This document shows positions 1-11,880 of a DNA stretch of 64,000 nucleotides, piece after piece. How positions within the stretch are numbered: the stretch's first letter is position 1; the number at the start of each line of letters is the position of its first letter. Origin of the DNA: Balaenoptera acutorostrata (lineage: Eukaryota; Chordata; Mammalia; Artiodactyla; Balaenopteridae); the NCBI RefSeq assembly GCF_949987535.1, contig NC_080081.1, positions 49,565,153 through 49,629,152 on the forward strand, given 5' to 3'. A program made the position numbers and the translations under genes. A model generated the notes under the pieces. It did no database searches. It was not told the DNA's origin and worked only from the letters and a program-made list of their open reading frames with translations.

Positions 1-1317
1 AAAACAACCTTAAGTCTTGTGGCTCTATTTTGTTAAGGTTAATCTGTCTCTTACCTTTTCTATCTAAGTAAGTTTTATTCTCTAATTCTTTGCCATTCTC
101 GAAATGAGGATTTGGTTTATTTATATCTAATGCTAGAGATGCAACAGGCATAGCTCAACAAAGTGCTAGAGGAAACAAGGCATGATCTTCTCTGGCTTAT
201 GTAAATGGATGGTTTGACTCAGGCCATTACTACTGTGACCTTAGTGACTACTTCAACAAGCCTCTGGAGGACAGAGCCTGAATTGTTCCTTCATGAATTT
301 ACTTGGCATGAGCAATTGCCTGCATTCAAAATAGCTTGTCCTATTAATTGGATATTACCCAAAAGCTTCCTCTATTATGGAAAGAGTGAGATTTTCTCTT
401 AATGTTAGATTTTTGTTCTAAACTGTATTTGCATAAACAGGGCTGGCTCTAGGAAATTGCTAATGAGCCTTTGGATACAGTCATCTGAATGTTTTCTAAA
501 TTTTCTTTGCTGACTTAGAAACCACATACTGCTCAATTAAAGAAGTGTGCAAAACATGACCCATAGACAAATTGCCCACTTCAGGTGGCATGTAGCTTGC
601 TCAGACCTTATTACTGGGAAAGAAAAACCGAAGAGAAAAAGAGACTAAGGGGTGAACTACTCAGTAATCTTGTCATGCACCTCTTGCCACACATTCATTA
701 GAGAACCAGATATTTTAAAGCTGAACACGTAGATTGCTACTCACTGGTAGATATTGGTTAGTGAATGAGAATCCTTGCAGTCTCTGAAGTGGTTTGAGCA
801 ATGAAAAACTCCAGTGGGCTAAATGATTACAGATAAAGCAGAAGTTCGTGGATTCAACATCATGCCCATGATCATTTGGATCTTTTTCACTTTATGTTAT
901 CAGAGCCTTGGAAATAATTTTTGTGAACATTTGTTAAGATGTCTGAGTTCTTCAGACATGTTGTGACTTCTGAAATTAAAAATGGCTGAGCAATGTCTCC
1001 TGCAATATTTATGGCAAATGTGTATTTAGAACGCTGATTATAAAATGATTTTGTGGTATTTTCTTCATCCCTAAAATCTCCTTGCAGTACCAGATAATAT
1101 CATCTGATGGGAATTTGCCTGCATGCTCTATTATTGATTCCTTTGTTTCCCATAACTCTGGGTTTGTTTATAAATGGGAAATGAAGACAAGGATTTATCA
1201 TTCAATAGCTCCCCCACCTTACTGGAGATCTCAATGATTCCATCTCACTGACCCCTTTCTTTTTACCTTCTGAGCTGAGAAAAATATTTTAAATGACATT
1301 AATTACATGAAATTATG
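1..1317. other. AT-rich sequence without recognised gene or repeat
   Basis: I see no repeat family, splice-bounded exon or convincing coding frame here. The longest frames are about 65 codons with no recognisable motif. The sequence is complex rather than low-complexity, so it is probably unique DNA. Parts, for example around 430-500 and 940-1070, have the balanced, non-repetitive look of possible conserved non-coding sequence, but conservation cannot be judged from one genome. Confidence 0.5.
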
Positions 1318-1385
1318 TGTATATACATATATATATATATATCAATTACATATATCAAATACATGTATATATACACACATACATA
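1318..1385. repeat. AT-rich microsatellite (TA/TACA)
   Basis: This is an alternating purine-pyrimidine tract: a pure TA core followed by imperfect TACA and ACAC units. It is likely length-polymorphic. Confidence 0.8.
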
Positions 1386-1745
1386 ATTTAGACCTGATGT
1401 AAGCATTTGTAGTGCTAACCCCTAACTCAATCCAAATTATATCAATTGTCCATCAGTGCATTTAGTAATTGGTAGATAAGAGCAATCATAATGATTATCT
1501 GCAAACAATAAGCAGTATGGCTTCCCTTGTGTGTAATAGCTGACAACCAGCCTAGGAAACAACCAAGAAATAATTAAATGTAAGGGATTTGTAAACAATC
1601 ATTATCATAAGAAATTATTATTTATGTAGTATTACTAAAACCTTGATTAACAGTAGATTAGGTATAAAAAGCAAAACATTAATGATCCCTAGTGGTGTGT
1701 AGTGTACCAAAAGGGATAAAGGTAATATGTGTGGCAAATGCCGAT
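1386..1745. other. AT-rich spacer, nothing recognised
   Basis: There is no coding frame of note and no repeat family I can identify between the microsatellite and the MIR-like fragment that follows. Confidence 0.4.
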
Positions 1746-1862
1746 TACACTAGAATCTAAGAACCTGAGTTCTAGTCCCTTCTCTGACACTACTTGCCCT
1801 GGGAATATCAGCGTATAAATTTCCCACTGTGCATTTGGTTTCCTTAATGAAATTGAAATACA
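1746..1862 (+). repeat. MIR SINE fragment
   Basis: The stretch follows the MIR core order: a 'gagttctagtcccttctctgacac' like segment, then a degraded 'ccctgggaa...aaatttc' segment and a 'tttggtttcctta' segment. These match the MIR pattern of a tRNA-like body, a 'ccttgggcaag' core and 'cctcagtttcctcat'. It is strongly diverged, as expected for a pre-eutherian SINE. Confidence 0.5.
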
Positions 1863-3034
1863 GCAGCTGTAAATGTGGTGGCATCTTAGATATTGAATCT
1901 ATTGTTCACAGCTTTAAAATTCTGTATAAAATTTTAAAAATTCCAACTACTCTTTGATTGAAGTAATAAGACAAAGGGAATGCATAAATCCCAACATAAG
2001 CAAAGAGCTTGTTAATAATCAAAGATGTGCAGGAAGCTGTGGAGCTAGAGCACCTTGTGCAGGAAATGGGAGGGTGTTTTACAGTGAAGCTCTGAGAGAC
2101 CAAGCAGCAGCAGATCCCAGAAAGAACTTACAAAAATATGTTCTCAAAGATTAATTACCCATCCTGAATTGTAAACGTCAGAGGGCCAAGATGTAACAGG
2201 AAACTTTCTGCCCAGGAAATGTAGACGATGAAGACATGTGAAGTATGTTTCTGGTAGGTTTCCAGTGGAAGAGACTGAGGAGGAGTCCTGATAGAAAATA
2301 TCAGAATCTTCAGTAAAATGACATGTCTTAAGTGCATATCATTTACCTTGGAGTCCAGCAAAAGTTGGTTACAGTAGTCATTGGGAACTTGGGCTGCACA
2401 GGCAGGGACAGAAGGCTTCCTGAACCTACCTGTCTTCAAAAAGACAAAATGAAAACTGATAGAGGGGCCATATTTTGATAAGACATTTGTACATCTAGGC
2501 AACAGAAGAGGTAGCCTTTGAGATGGAAAACCTGGAGGGCAATCTTGGATGCCATCACCCTCACCACCAGCCAAGAAGAAAAATAAAAATAAACCAAACA
2601 GTGCAACTGGTTCAAAAAAGCCCGACTCCTTCAGCTATTAGTAACTAAAAGGGATCCAGCACAACAATACTATAATAAAAATTGTGAGGAAGAGCAGTAA
2701 AACTTACTGAGAGAGGAAAAGCACTGATTGGCAAATACGTTGTTGCGTATTAGAAGAAAATTTTAACTGAGGATTCCACCATGAATTATACAAAGGAAAG
2801 AAAAAGACAAAACTCAAATACAACAACTCAGGGAATATATGGTTTGAACCTGAGAGAAGCAGAGTAAGGGAACTGGCAAAATTATGACCTAGCAAAATTC
2901 AGGAAAGGAAATGAAGGAAACTCTTAAGAATTTCAGATGAAATTGAGTGAAGCCCAAGAGAAGAGATAATGTGGGACACAGTGGAAAATATGGAGAATAG
3001 AAATGAGGAATCCCCCCTCCCAAAAACAATACAT

Positions 3035-3067
<33 letters not shown>
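3035..3067. repeat. (CA)n microsatellite
   Basis: About 16 uninterrupted AC dinucleotides lie inside the HAL1-like region. Confidence 0.95.
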
Positions 3068-3069
<2 letters not shown>

Positions 3070-3326
3070 TAATCAAGGAGTAAAGGAAGAGTTAGAAAAT
3101 GAGAGAAGACAGTGAAAAAAGAATATATCACACCAATGAAACAGAATTAATGTTTCAAAATATAATAATAACAGGAACCCTTTAATCTACATATTGAAAG
3201 TTCCACTGTATACCAGGGGAAATGAAATACGATGGTTAATAGTAAGATATATCCTAATAAAGTTATTGGAATTTTAAAATAAACATTTTGGCAGAAGAGG
3301 CAAAAAATCAAGTCACTTGTAAAGTG

Positions 3327-3346
3327 AAAAAAAAAAAAAAAAAAAA
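3327..3346. repeat. Poly(A) run
   Basis: There are 20 consecutive A, continued by GAAA units, inside the HAL1-like element. Confidence 0.9.
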
Positions 3347-3502
3347 GAAAGAAAAGAGAGAGTTTTTCCTCAGGTGACTCTAGCCAATTATTCAACTCTA
3401 AAAGACACTGGGCTTGAAATATTCTTAAGAAGATGAAGGTTGAGCCAAAGATTTTATATCCAGCCAAGATCTTTCAATTATAAAAGCTACAGTTTTTTGG
3501 AG

Positions 3503-3519
3503 TTTTTTTTTTTTTTTTT
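3503..3519. repeat. Poly(T) run interrupting HAL1-like sequence
   Basis: There are 17 consecutive T between two stretches that are adjacent in the HAL1-type consensus, so this is a local expansion. Confidence 0.85.
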
Positions 3520-4639
3520 CCCAAGAATATCCTGAGGAATCTAATAGAGAATGAATTCAGCCTACCAAGAGTTGGTGGTTGAAAATTTAGCCAAAGCCAC
3601 AAGAGCAAGCATTAAATATATTGAACAATAAAACTAAGTTCCTTTAGTTTCCTTTAGGAAAATGTAGACCAGAGTGGCAAAATACAGTATAAACATGATT
3701 AAACAACTAAAAATATTGAGAAGGGCATGAGGGGAAAAGTTGAGAACTTACAGGTTGCCTCACGTGTTACAGCTATAAGCCAAAACATAACATAAACCTG
3801 ACAAATCAATTAGTAGAAGTGTATTTGACTGTACACAGTTGAACACTAAGAAAGAGTATATCATAGGTCAAATCTTTGAATATAAGAGAATGATAGAGAA
3901 GAGAGGAAAAGGACAGAAAAATATTATTATTTTTCATAGGATGAAACTAACAGTTACTCTATACAGAAATACAGAACTAAGGCATGATATAAAGGTAATC
4001 TCTGGAACAATCATTGAAACTTTGTAAATATTAGAAAATGCAGCAAACAGGGAGAAAACAGAGAAAATACATTTAAAAAGGAAAACACCTGCAAACATAA
4101 ACATAAAATAATTAGCAAAAATTAAGATCAGACATATTCTTCTCATCAATACATGTAAGTGATTATAACTGATCTATTAAAGGAAATGAGAAAAGACTTC
4201 AGTTTATATTACAAAGCAAAAACTAAAGCTATGAAGTATAAAAATGATTTACCAAAAACATTATATAAATCTTGAAAAAATTGAGCAACGTTGTTTCAAG
4301 TACATGCTTCCAGCTAAAAAGCAACAAAGATGACAAATAAAGGCACTTTATAACATACAATGAGGAAAATAATTTTGAAAATCTATATACCAGATTACAT
4401 GGCAGCAACTTGGTCAAACAAGAAATACAGGAGGCAGAGGGAAAAATAACAAGAAATACGAAGCTTTAATAAATCTCTCTAATTTCAAAATAAATTATGT
4501 GAGACAAAATAAACCAGAATATATAAAACCTTAGTACTATAATTTATAAAGATATCTGGTTAATCTTTATTTAACTTCAGTATCCTATAAATCAGGAACA
4601 CACTTTTTTTGAATTCCATGGGGTATGTATATACAATAG

Positions 4640-5036
4640 ATAATATATTGTGTGTGTGCGTGTGCATGTGTGTGTGTGGAGAGAGATAGAGAGATTTTAA
4701 AGAATTGTCTCACGTGATTGTGGAGGCTGACAAGAGCAAAATCTGCAGTAAATACAGGCAGGCTGCAGACCCAGGATGAGCAGATCTTGCAGCTTGAGTC
4801 CAAAGGCATCGAAGGCAGAATTATCTCTCCCTCAGGGGATTCAGTCTGTTTTCACTTAAAGTCTTCAACTGATTGGATGAAGCCCACACATATTATGAAG
4901 GGGGATCTCAGAGTCTAGTTATTTAAATGTTAATCTCATCTAAAAAAATACCTCACAGCAAAACCTAGACTAGCGTTTGACCAAATATCTGAGGACTGTG
5001 GCCTAGCCAAGTTGACACATAAAATTAACCATTAAA
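4640..5036 (+). repeat. Ancient interspersed repeat (L1M-type 3' end suspected) with (TG)n head
   Basis: A (TG)n tract at 4651-4678 leads into 'ggaggctgacaag', 'gcagacccaggatgagcagat', 'cttcaactgattggatgaagccc' and a terminal 'gttgacacataaaattaacca'. I recognise this series as a common mammalian interspersed repeat, probably an old L1 3' UTR, but cannot give the subfamily with certainty. Confidence 0.55.
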
Positions 5037-6471
5037 TTTAGATGTGTGAGTGTGTGTGTGAAGTATGACATAAATGTTTTTTAATGCTACACATTTTTGG
5101 TACAATCTTTTGCTGATGTTACACCATTCCATAAAAATATGTACTTCAAAATATACTGACAGGTATCTCTGTTGTTAGACTTGGTGGCATCCATTCTTAT
5201 CATCCCAGTATATTTTCCCTCCTTCTTCCTTTCAATATTAGAACAATTGCACCACCAAGTTTAAATGGGTACATGGCCACTCACTTAAAACACTAAATTT
5301 TACAGTAACCCTTGTAGGTAGTTATCTCGAGGTCATTTAGTTTTGCCAATTAGATACAAATGGAAAGAGTGCATGCACCTACCAATCTGCATCTCTAAAA
5401 ATGCAGTTACTTACTGTTCCTGCTTTTTCTTCCCACTTTTCTCAGTCTGGATGCCAGAAGTGGGAGTGACTCAACTAGAAACAGAAATTCCATGTGGAGA
5501 TGGCAGCAAAATAAAATGGAAAGAACCAAGGTCTCAGAATAACCTCATGGTACAGAGCTATCCCACTCTCTCCTAGATCAGCCAGATGCCTATGCAGGAT
5601 ATGAGTAAACTTTCTTGTCTAAACTATATCTGGAGTCTCTTTACTATTGTAGCATAGTCTTTATTCCAGTAATAAACAGTACACTTTTTACCAAAATTTC
5701 CATTTTACAAGTAATGCTGTGATGCATAGGTCATAATTTTTTTCTGTATTTTTGATATTTAAGAACTTCTATTTATAAATTGCTTTATGAAAAGATCGGA
5801 TCCACTTGTACTGTCACCTTCTGTTTATAATAATAGTGATATCATTGAAACCTAATTCCATGAGACTCTTTTATGGCCTGAGAGAGATCAAAGCTATCTT
5901 CTCTTTGTGTTTAATCAGACTTTTAACATACTCTATTCACTCTGCTTCTTTCCCTTAACTCTTAGAATTATTTAAGTATAGGAAATACCACTGAAGTTGA
6001 AAGGGCTGGGAAAGAAAAACTGCATTTGGTTTTCCTTAAGGACTTAGAGGAAGAAAATAATCATCTTCATTACATGGTATTTTTCATCTTTAACCTGACT
6101 TTCAGTAATTAAAACCTCTAATTACATTAATTAAAAGGCTACTCTAAGATGAATTGTATTTGGAGGGGAAAGTATTAAGGAAAATTTCTTTTGGATTTTC
6201 CTTTGACTTTAAATGTTTCTTACTGTCGACTCAGTTCAAATGGCCCTCCATGTGCTGCTCTGATTACACTGTTCTTTCCATTTCAGATGAAGGGAAGCTC
6301 AAAGCCCATCTGGAGCTTTTATCTTTCAGCCCTCCACCCACCTCCTTCACCCTGTGTTGCTTTGACCTACAGTCAATTGGACAATTCCATTATTGTGAAA
6401 ATGCCTTGTTGAGAATTTATAATTTAACTCTATTTTAATTTTTTTATATGAATATTTTTCATAAGTTTTTA
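5037..6471. other. Spacer, no assignable feature
   Basis: A 77-codon frame at 5343-5576 and a 94-codon frame at 6154-6438 have no motifs, no codon bias evident by eye and no splice context. About 5420-5690 may be the tail of an old LTR or DNA element ('ggatgccagaagtgggagtgactc', 'gagtaaactttct'), but I cannot name it. Confidence 0.35.
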
Positions 6472-6512
6472 GAGACCAAGATTTCTTCTTTTTTTTTTTT
6501 TAAAGGATTTTC

Positions 6513-6579
<67 letters not shown>

Positions 6580-6885
6580 TTTTTGGCTGTGTTGGGTCTT
6601 CGGTTCGTGCGAGGGCTTTCTCCAGTTGCGGCAAGCGGGGGCCACTCTTCATCGCGGTGCGGGGACCGCTCTTCATCGCGGTGCGCGGGCCTTTCTCTAT
6701 CGCGGCCCCTCCCGTCGCGGGGCACAGGCTCCAGACGCGCAGGCTCAGCAATTGTGGCTCACGGGCCCAGCTGCTCCGTGGCATGTGGGATCTTCCCAGA
6801 CCAGGGCTCGAACCCGTGTCCCCTGCATTAGCAGGCAGATTCTCAACCACTGCGCCACCAGGGAAGCCCCGAGACCAAGATTTCT
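6472..6885 (-). mobile_element. CHR-2-type tRNA-derived SINE with 15-bp target-site duplication
   Basis: Read on the minus strand, the element begins with 'ggggcttccctggtggcgc' and then carries a tRNA-like promoter with an intact B box of the GGTTCGAGCCC kind. A cetacean/hippo CHR-2-like body ('ggaagatcccacatgcc', 'gagccacaattgctgagcc') follows, then a (TAAA)n tail at 6513-6581 and a terminal A run at 6488-6501. The target duplication GAGACCAAGATTTCT is identical at 6472-6486 and 6871-6885, which indicates a fairly young L1-mediated insertion. The 112-127-codon frames inside it on both strands are SINE artefacts. Confidence 0.9.
6513..6581. repeat. (TTTA)n microsatellite in SINE tail
   Basis: About 17 perfect TTTA units form the tail of the minus-strand CHR SINE. 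The tract is probably polymorphic between individuals. Confidence 0.95.
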
Positions 6886-7128
6886 GACAGCAGCCACGCT
6901 CCCACAAATGTAACAGTGACTCAAGTGGTGAAGATGAATCCCCGGCAAGCGCGGATCACAGCATCTCTTAGCTGGCGGCTTGAGGAGCTCCAAGCCTGCT
7001 TTGCCTTGGCCTGTATTGCTCTCAAGGAGCCGGCAGGTTCCCAGACATTTGCTCAGGCCCAAACTGTCATAACTGAGGCAATTAATGTGGTAATGAGTGT
7101 CTGGCATCCGAAATGTTATTTCCTGCAG
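6886..7128 (+). other. GC-rich, exon-like block of unknown identity
   Basis: The block is clearly richer in G+C and CpG than its surroundings ('cccggcaagcgcgg', 'agctggcggc'). It sits within an open frame from 6916 to 7227 (103 codons). Before the SINE inserted, its left edge would have followed a T-rich tract ending 'ttttcataagtttttag', which resembles a splice acceptor. On the right it is followed by 'cctgcagggtatgt', a donor-like site. The translation contains no family I recognise. It could be an unannotated non-coding or coding exon, a fragment of an unrecognised pseudogene or repeat, or chance. Confidence 0.3.
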
Positions 7129-8479
7129 GGTATGTCACATATTTCAGAGAACATTGGGAGCAAGCAAAATTCTGCTTTGTCCCTTCCTATCCCCAAATTG
7201 TTGGCCCTTGAAAATCTCATACATTAAATGCATACCAGGGAACAGACAGACAAAATAGGGGGAGAAGGGAGCACTTGAAATTTCCGAGATGGAAGATGAG
7301 CTCGTGAAAGTAGGGTGATACCGAGAAAAGAGGTCAAAGAAAATGTTAAATATAATTGTTTTCTCTACTGCCAACTTTTACAAACTAACATTTCTTTAAT
7401 TCAGATTAACTCTAAATTTCAACACATATTTATGGGAGACTGACCTTCCTCCTGAGAATCAGAGGGTCTCACCTTTTCTGTACACATGAAACTGCATCAT
7501 CACGTTGAAGAAGAGTGCACAAGACTGAGAACAGGTCTCTGGCAAATTTCTGACACAAACTTACAGTTTTCTAGGCATCTATGTCTCTGTAACTGAACTC
7601 GATTTTAAGATAGGGAAGTGTTTCATTTAAATTGTGAGGTGAGAAAAGTTACGGAAGGTTCACTCCTATAAAATTTCCTGAAGCAAATCTGCAGAATGTC
7701 TTGTCCTCTGATGGGGTTTCAGTGCCACGTGTAATAACTATTCTCTGAAACAAATACAGCAGACTCATCAATGTGATACATCAGTTAATTACTAAATTAA
7801 CTAAACATTGATGATGGAAATCAGAAAACAATAGATAATGCTTGGGGAAGTGGCGTAGTTTGTTAGGGCCATTTTCATCCCTTTTTAGCATTTGGGATAT
7901 TTTGTAATGAAGCCGAGAGTGTCCATGTCAGGTTTAATATTCTAAGGCTCTATGGCCTGCATGATGTAACAGATTCTCCAAGAATGGACAACTGTTCTCG
8001 TTCATAGGTATCTTCCCATTATGTATGACCCCATGGGACATCTGGGGTATCCACATGTACCGTTAGGGAACACTTTCAGGAGAGTAGTGTTTTGTGAATG
8101 GAGCTTCATAACTGCAATGCAGTGGCTGTGCAGATGGCCACATTTTCCTAAATCCATGTCCTTTTTCTAGCTCTACAGCCTAAGAAATCTGACATAATGC
8201 AGCTGTCTCCATATGTGCCCACAGAGATGGAACCATTGTCTCTTGCTTAAAAGTCTGCATACCTTTCTCCATACCTATGGCCTTGACAATAACCCACAAT
8301 CCTTCACTCTCCACATCCCTTAGCCTCTTACACATAGACCTACAAGGAATACAGTATCACAATTTGAAAGTAAATTTTTCTATACTATTCATAAAAATAC
8401 AATTAAATTACTAAGATGTTGAAAGGGAGAGAGCAAAAGAGCAGAAAAATAGAATGGGGTGACATAGTAATAGTGTTTG
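7129..8479. other. Spacer, nothing recognised
   Basis: This is complex sequence without a recognisable repeat family, RNA gene or convincing frame. Confidence 0.4.
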
Positions 8480-8930
8480 GGTAATCTACTGCTGCCTGAA
8501 AGCTCCCTCCCAACTGTGGCTTGAATAATAGCACCATGCTCAGATCTCTCATCAGTGACAGTCAGACTGCTGGGGTGGGAATCATCATGTATCTGGTTAT
8601 GGACTGGAAACATCAAACAGCTAGAGGATGAAGCACCAGCCCTCCGTGGTCTCTCAAGCTCTATGTTATTTCTACAGCATGGTGGCTCAGGGACTTCTTC
8701 CATGACTACTCAGAGCTCAAAATGCATGTGTACCAAAAGAGAGAGAGAGTCAGAAGGAAACTTCACCACAATGTATGAATTAGTCTTAGAAAGCACACAG
8801 CAACTTCCAACACATTCTATTTGTTAGAAATGAGTTACTAAGGCCAATCCATATTGGGGAGAGGATTAAACTCCACAAAAAGTAGGACGGGTTGTCAAAG
8901 AATTATCAGATGTATCTTAAAACCACCACA
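8480..8930 (-). repeat. Possible ancient LTR-like repeat
   Basis: Segments such as 'attctatttgttagaaatgagttactaaggccaatccatat', followed by 'ggggagaggattaaactcc' and preceded by an 'agagagagagtc' tract, match in order a common mammalian interspersed repeat that I recall but cannot name. Orientation is a guess. The 104- and 90-codon frames here are not supported as genes. Confidence 0.3.
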
Positions 8931-8974
8931 AATAAAAATGTCATTTATTTTCTATTCCTAACATTAATACAATA

Positions 8975-9250
8975 ACAATCGTTAATGATAATATCTACTT
9001 TTTCAGATGCTTAGTACATGCCAGGCATATTAAAGATATCATCTGCAATATATCCTCTAAAGTAGCTACATTAAAAAAAAAAAAAGTAGCTACATTATTA
9101 TCCTCAATTTAAAGATGAAGACTGACATTTAGAGAGGTTCATAATGTGCCCACGGTCCTACTGCTAGTAGAGGTGAGAAATAATTTCTACCAGGACCTTC
9201 ATACCCCAAAGGACTCTCTCTTCAGCAGTACCCTCTACCCACTACACCAA
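8975..9250 (-). repeat. MIR SINE, with a poly(A)-only insertion inside
   Basis: The reverse-strand MIR order is clear: 'gcttagtacatgccaggcat', 'atcatctgcaatatatcctc', 'attattatcctcaatttaaagatga', 'agagaggtt' and a degraded 'gcccacggtcctactgctagta'. The element is interrupted at 9074-9082 by the scar described separately. Confidence 0.75.
9059..9097. mobile_element. Poly(A)-only insertion with 15-bp target duplication
   Basis: AAAGTAGCTACATTA occurs at 9059-9073 and again at 9083-9097, with only A residues between the copies. The interrupted MIR reads through if one copy and the A run are removed. This is the footprint expected if target-primed reverse transcription copied only a poly(A) tail. 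Slippage alone would not duplicate a non-repetitive 15-mer. Confidence 0.7.
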
Positions 9251-11324
9251 CTTACATATCCTTTAACTTGATAGTCTACATAATATTGATGCACGGGGCA
9301 AGCATCCTACATGATTTTCTTTGTTCTTTGGTTATATCATTTTACATCTTGCTAATCTACAAATCAAATATTTACATTGAATGAAAATTCTGTCATGGAT
9401 ATGAAAGATGTTGCTGATGTTCGTGAACTCATGACACACTCTCAGAGAAAGTAGTGGATAGTAAAAGAAATTAACTTGTAAAACCACTAATTTATGTTGA
9501 CACAGAGTGAAACTGAAAATAAGGAGGTATTTGTAGCTGATAGGTAACACCTGGAAAAACTGCTGAGTGGTTCTCTCTTAATGGGAACATTCTGAAGTAT
9601 TGTATGGCAGATGACAGTATTGTCCACTATTATTACCTCTTCTTCAGCAGGAGTTATTAAAAGAGCCTCTAAGCCAAGTTGCTTAAATCATCAATAACAT
9701 TCATGTAAACACCCACCACAGTATAACCAGATACATCACTCTGGGGAAGCACGACAACTGACTCGGGGCAAACAATGTGTTAAAACTAGCCATGAATATA
9801 TCTTGCATAATAATGTAAGAATCAAATATACTATATACCAGTCCTAGAGGTTTGAAATGATGTGTATGTGTATGATGATGACTTTATTTTAATGAATTAT
9901 GCACTAATAAAGGATAATAAGAAAGATCAGTCATGGCACTTAAGCAATTCTTAAGTATTCTTCATTTTACTGTTTCATGATATTTTACCTTCAAGCTATA
10001 GAATGTCAACAAAAGTTTGTAAATCTAGTAATAAAGAACTATTCACAGTCAATTTTATACATACTTAAAGTATCTGAGAAGGTGAATATGAAAAACATAC
10101 ACTGCACATTTTAGTCTAATTTTATATTAACTACTTTACATTTCCCACATGTTCTAATCTTTAAGGATTACCACCTTCACTCTTAGATTTGAAAATTACC
10201 TGTACCTTCAATTCATAGATATTTAAAGATAGAGTGTTAGCTTTTGGTTATTAAAACATGAGTTTTGAAAAATTAGATTGACTCTGCATGAATGAGGGAT
10301 TTTAAGCTAAGAATTCAATGGATAAACTCAGTCTTTGTTACTCAGTGTGTGTAATACTTACGGCAAGTCTCTAAATCACTTAGTGGTTCGAGTTCACATT
10401 TAAAGATTGTACTATTAGAGATTGTATTTCAAATGTACTTTTCTCTAGAATGCCTTATACATGATATGCATGATTATCTTTGACTCCTGGAGGAAGAAGG
10501 AGTATCATCACTCTGTAAATTGGGAAATGAGACATATTCAGTGTATGTGACTTATCACAGAGCCAGTTAATAAAACATTTCCTGGACGTCATTCTCCTCC
10601 CCACCCCAACAAAAAATACATCTACTGACCCTCAATCTGGATTTCTGTTTATTACATCATTTCCATTAATGGAAATCAGAAGCACAATAGCAGGAATTGT
10701 TCCTCAGTGCACCAAGATTGACTCTTTTACTGTACCAAATATTCAAAGAGGAAAATTAAGGATCTGTGTATTTTTGGTACCACTTCTAGCAGGGGTGACA
10801 TGTAAGCCTTCTTTACATCCATCCTTCTTCCACATAAAAAGAGATGAGACAAAAGGAACTCTTTTTTTAGAGGCATTAGAGTTAGAATTAGACTACCAAG
10901 TTCTAATCACATGGAAAAAAATGCCTAAAACTCCTCTTTGTTATTAGATACTCCACCATAAACATTATAAAACCATTTATTGAACATTATAAAACTAAAT
11001 TAGGTACTCCACAAATTCAGGGTGAATACACTATTTCATCTTTTTTTCGCAGTTACTCCTTATACACTGACATGTCTTACTATCATAAACTTCACTTTTT
11101 GCAAGTAATACTTCCCACTCCAAAATTATCCATAGACTCAAAGGTCTTGTTTATTCTAACAGAAGTTAGAATTTTGCATCCAAAGTCCAAATGTCTTTTT
11201 CTTAAATTTTGCCACTGTGATCTAAACCAACATCATTTTTCTCTTGAAACAGCATCCTAAATTATTTACCTGAAGTCCCTCTTGTCTGTTCAACACAAAG
11301 CACACACCATGATAGCTGTTTAAT
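9251..11324. other. AT-rich spacer, nothing firmly recognised
   Basis: The longest frame is 92 codons (10669-10947) and has no motif. A weak MIR-like segment may lie at about 10480-10570 ('tcactctgtaaattgggaaatgag'). No other repeat family is recognised. Confidence 0.35.
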
Positions 11325-11880
11325 GTAAATCAGATAATATATTTCCACTTCTAAAGAAACTCCATGGTTTTCCATTGCACATGCAAGAAAATTGAATCTC
11401 CTTAGTGTGGGCATAAGAGTCTCATTGTATGACCCTTGCCTACCTCTCCAAGTTCATCCCCTTCTACTCTTTGCTGATAGACCATGAGTCAACAACACTA
11501 AACTTCTTTCTGTTCCTTCAATACCCCAATATTGTTTGTGCCTTTAGAACTTTTGAACTTAGTGCTTATTCTTGATAGAAATCTAGGTCCAAAAATGCTA
11601 AGTGTGGCTTCTTTATATCACTCAATATAACGTGCACACCTTCCTTCCCCACAAACCCAGCCATTTTCCACTATATCAGTTAATTTTTATATTGTTTTGA
11701 AGTTATCATTAAGATAAATTTTTGCCTCTCATTTATTTATTCCCCTATTACCTCTGTCCTTATTACTAGAACCTAAGTTCCTGAGAGTCAGTTTTCTAGA
11801 TTGCTAGAATATGGAAGAATGTCTGTCACATAGTAGGCTTTTGTTAAATGTTTGATGAGTAAATCTTTAGTGAATTTTTA
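11325..11880 (+). repeat. L2 LINE 3' region
   Basis: The L2 order is visible: 'actccatggttttccattgc', 'gacccttgcctacctctcc', 'ttcatccccttctactctttgc' and, at the end, 'gtctgtcacatagtaggct' plus 'ttgttaaatgtttgatgagtaa', matching the L2 'cacatagtaggcgctcaataaa' tail. It is old and strongly diverged, with no coding capacity left. Confidence 0.7.

Larger units (their letters stand above)
2155..4580 (+). mobile_element. HAL1-like half-LINE, highly diverged
   Basis: The diagnostic part is about 3435-3580: 'ttatatccagccaag', then, after a poly(T) expansion, 'cctgaggaatctaatagagaatga' and 'cagcctaccaa', in the order I know from the HAL1 consensus. Flanking A-rich sequence (about 2580-2700 and 3590-4580, including 'gaagctttaataaatctctctaa') fits the same element. 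HAL1 is an L1 relative that keeps only an ORF1-like gene. No intact ORF1 remains. The 139-codon reverse-strand frame at 2155-2574 is antisense to this degraded region and is not considered real. The limits, especially the left one, are estimates. Confidence 0.5.

Noticed and set aside
2155..2574. 139-codon reverse-strand frame
   Set aside because: Antisense to HAL1-like sequence, with no motif, splice signals or codon bias that I can see.
6448..6831. 127-codon and overlapping 95-112-codon frames on both strands
   Set aside because: They lie in the CHR SINE and its TTTA tail; the Leu/Ile/Tyr repeats come from the tetranucleotide repeat.
10669..10947. 92-codon frame as a possible exon
   Set aside because: No flanking splice sites that bound it, no known motif, and length within chance expectation.
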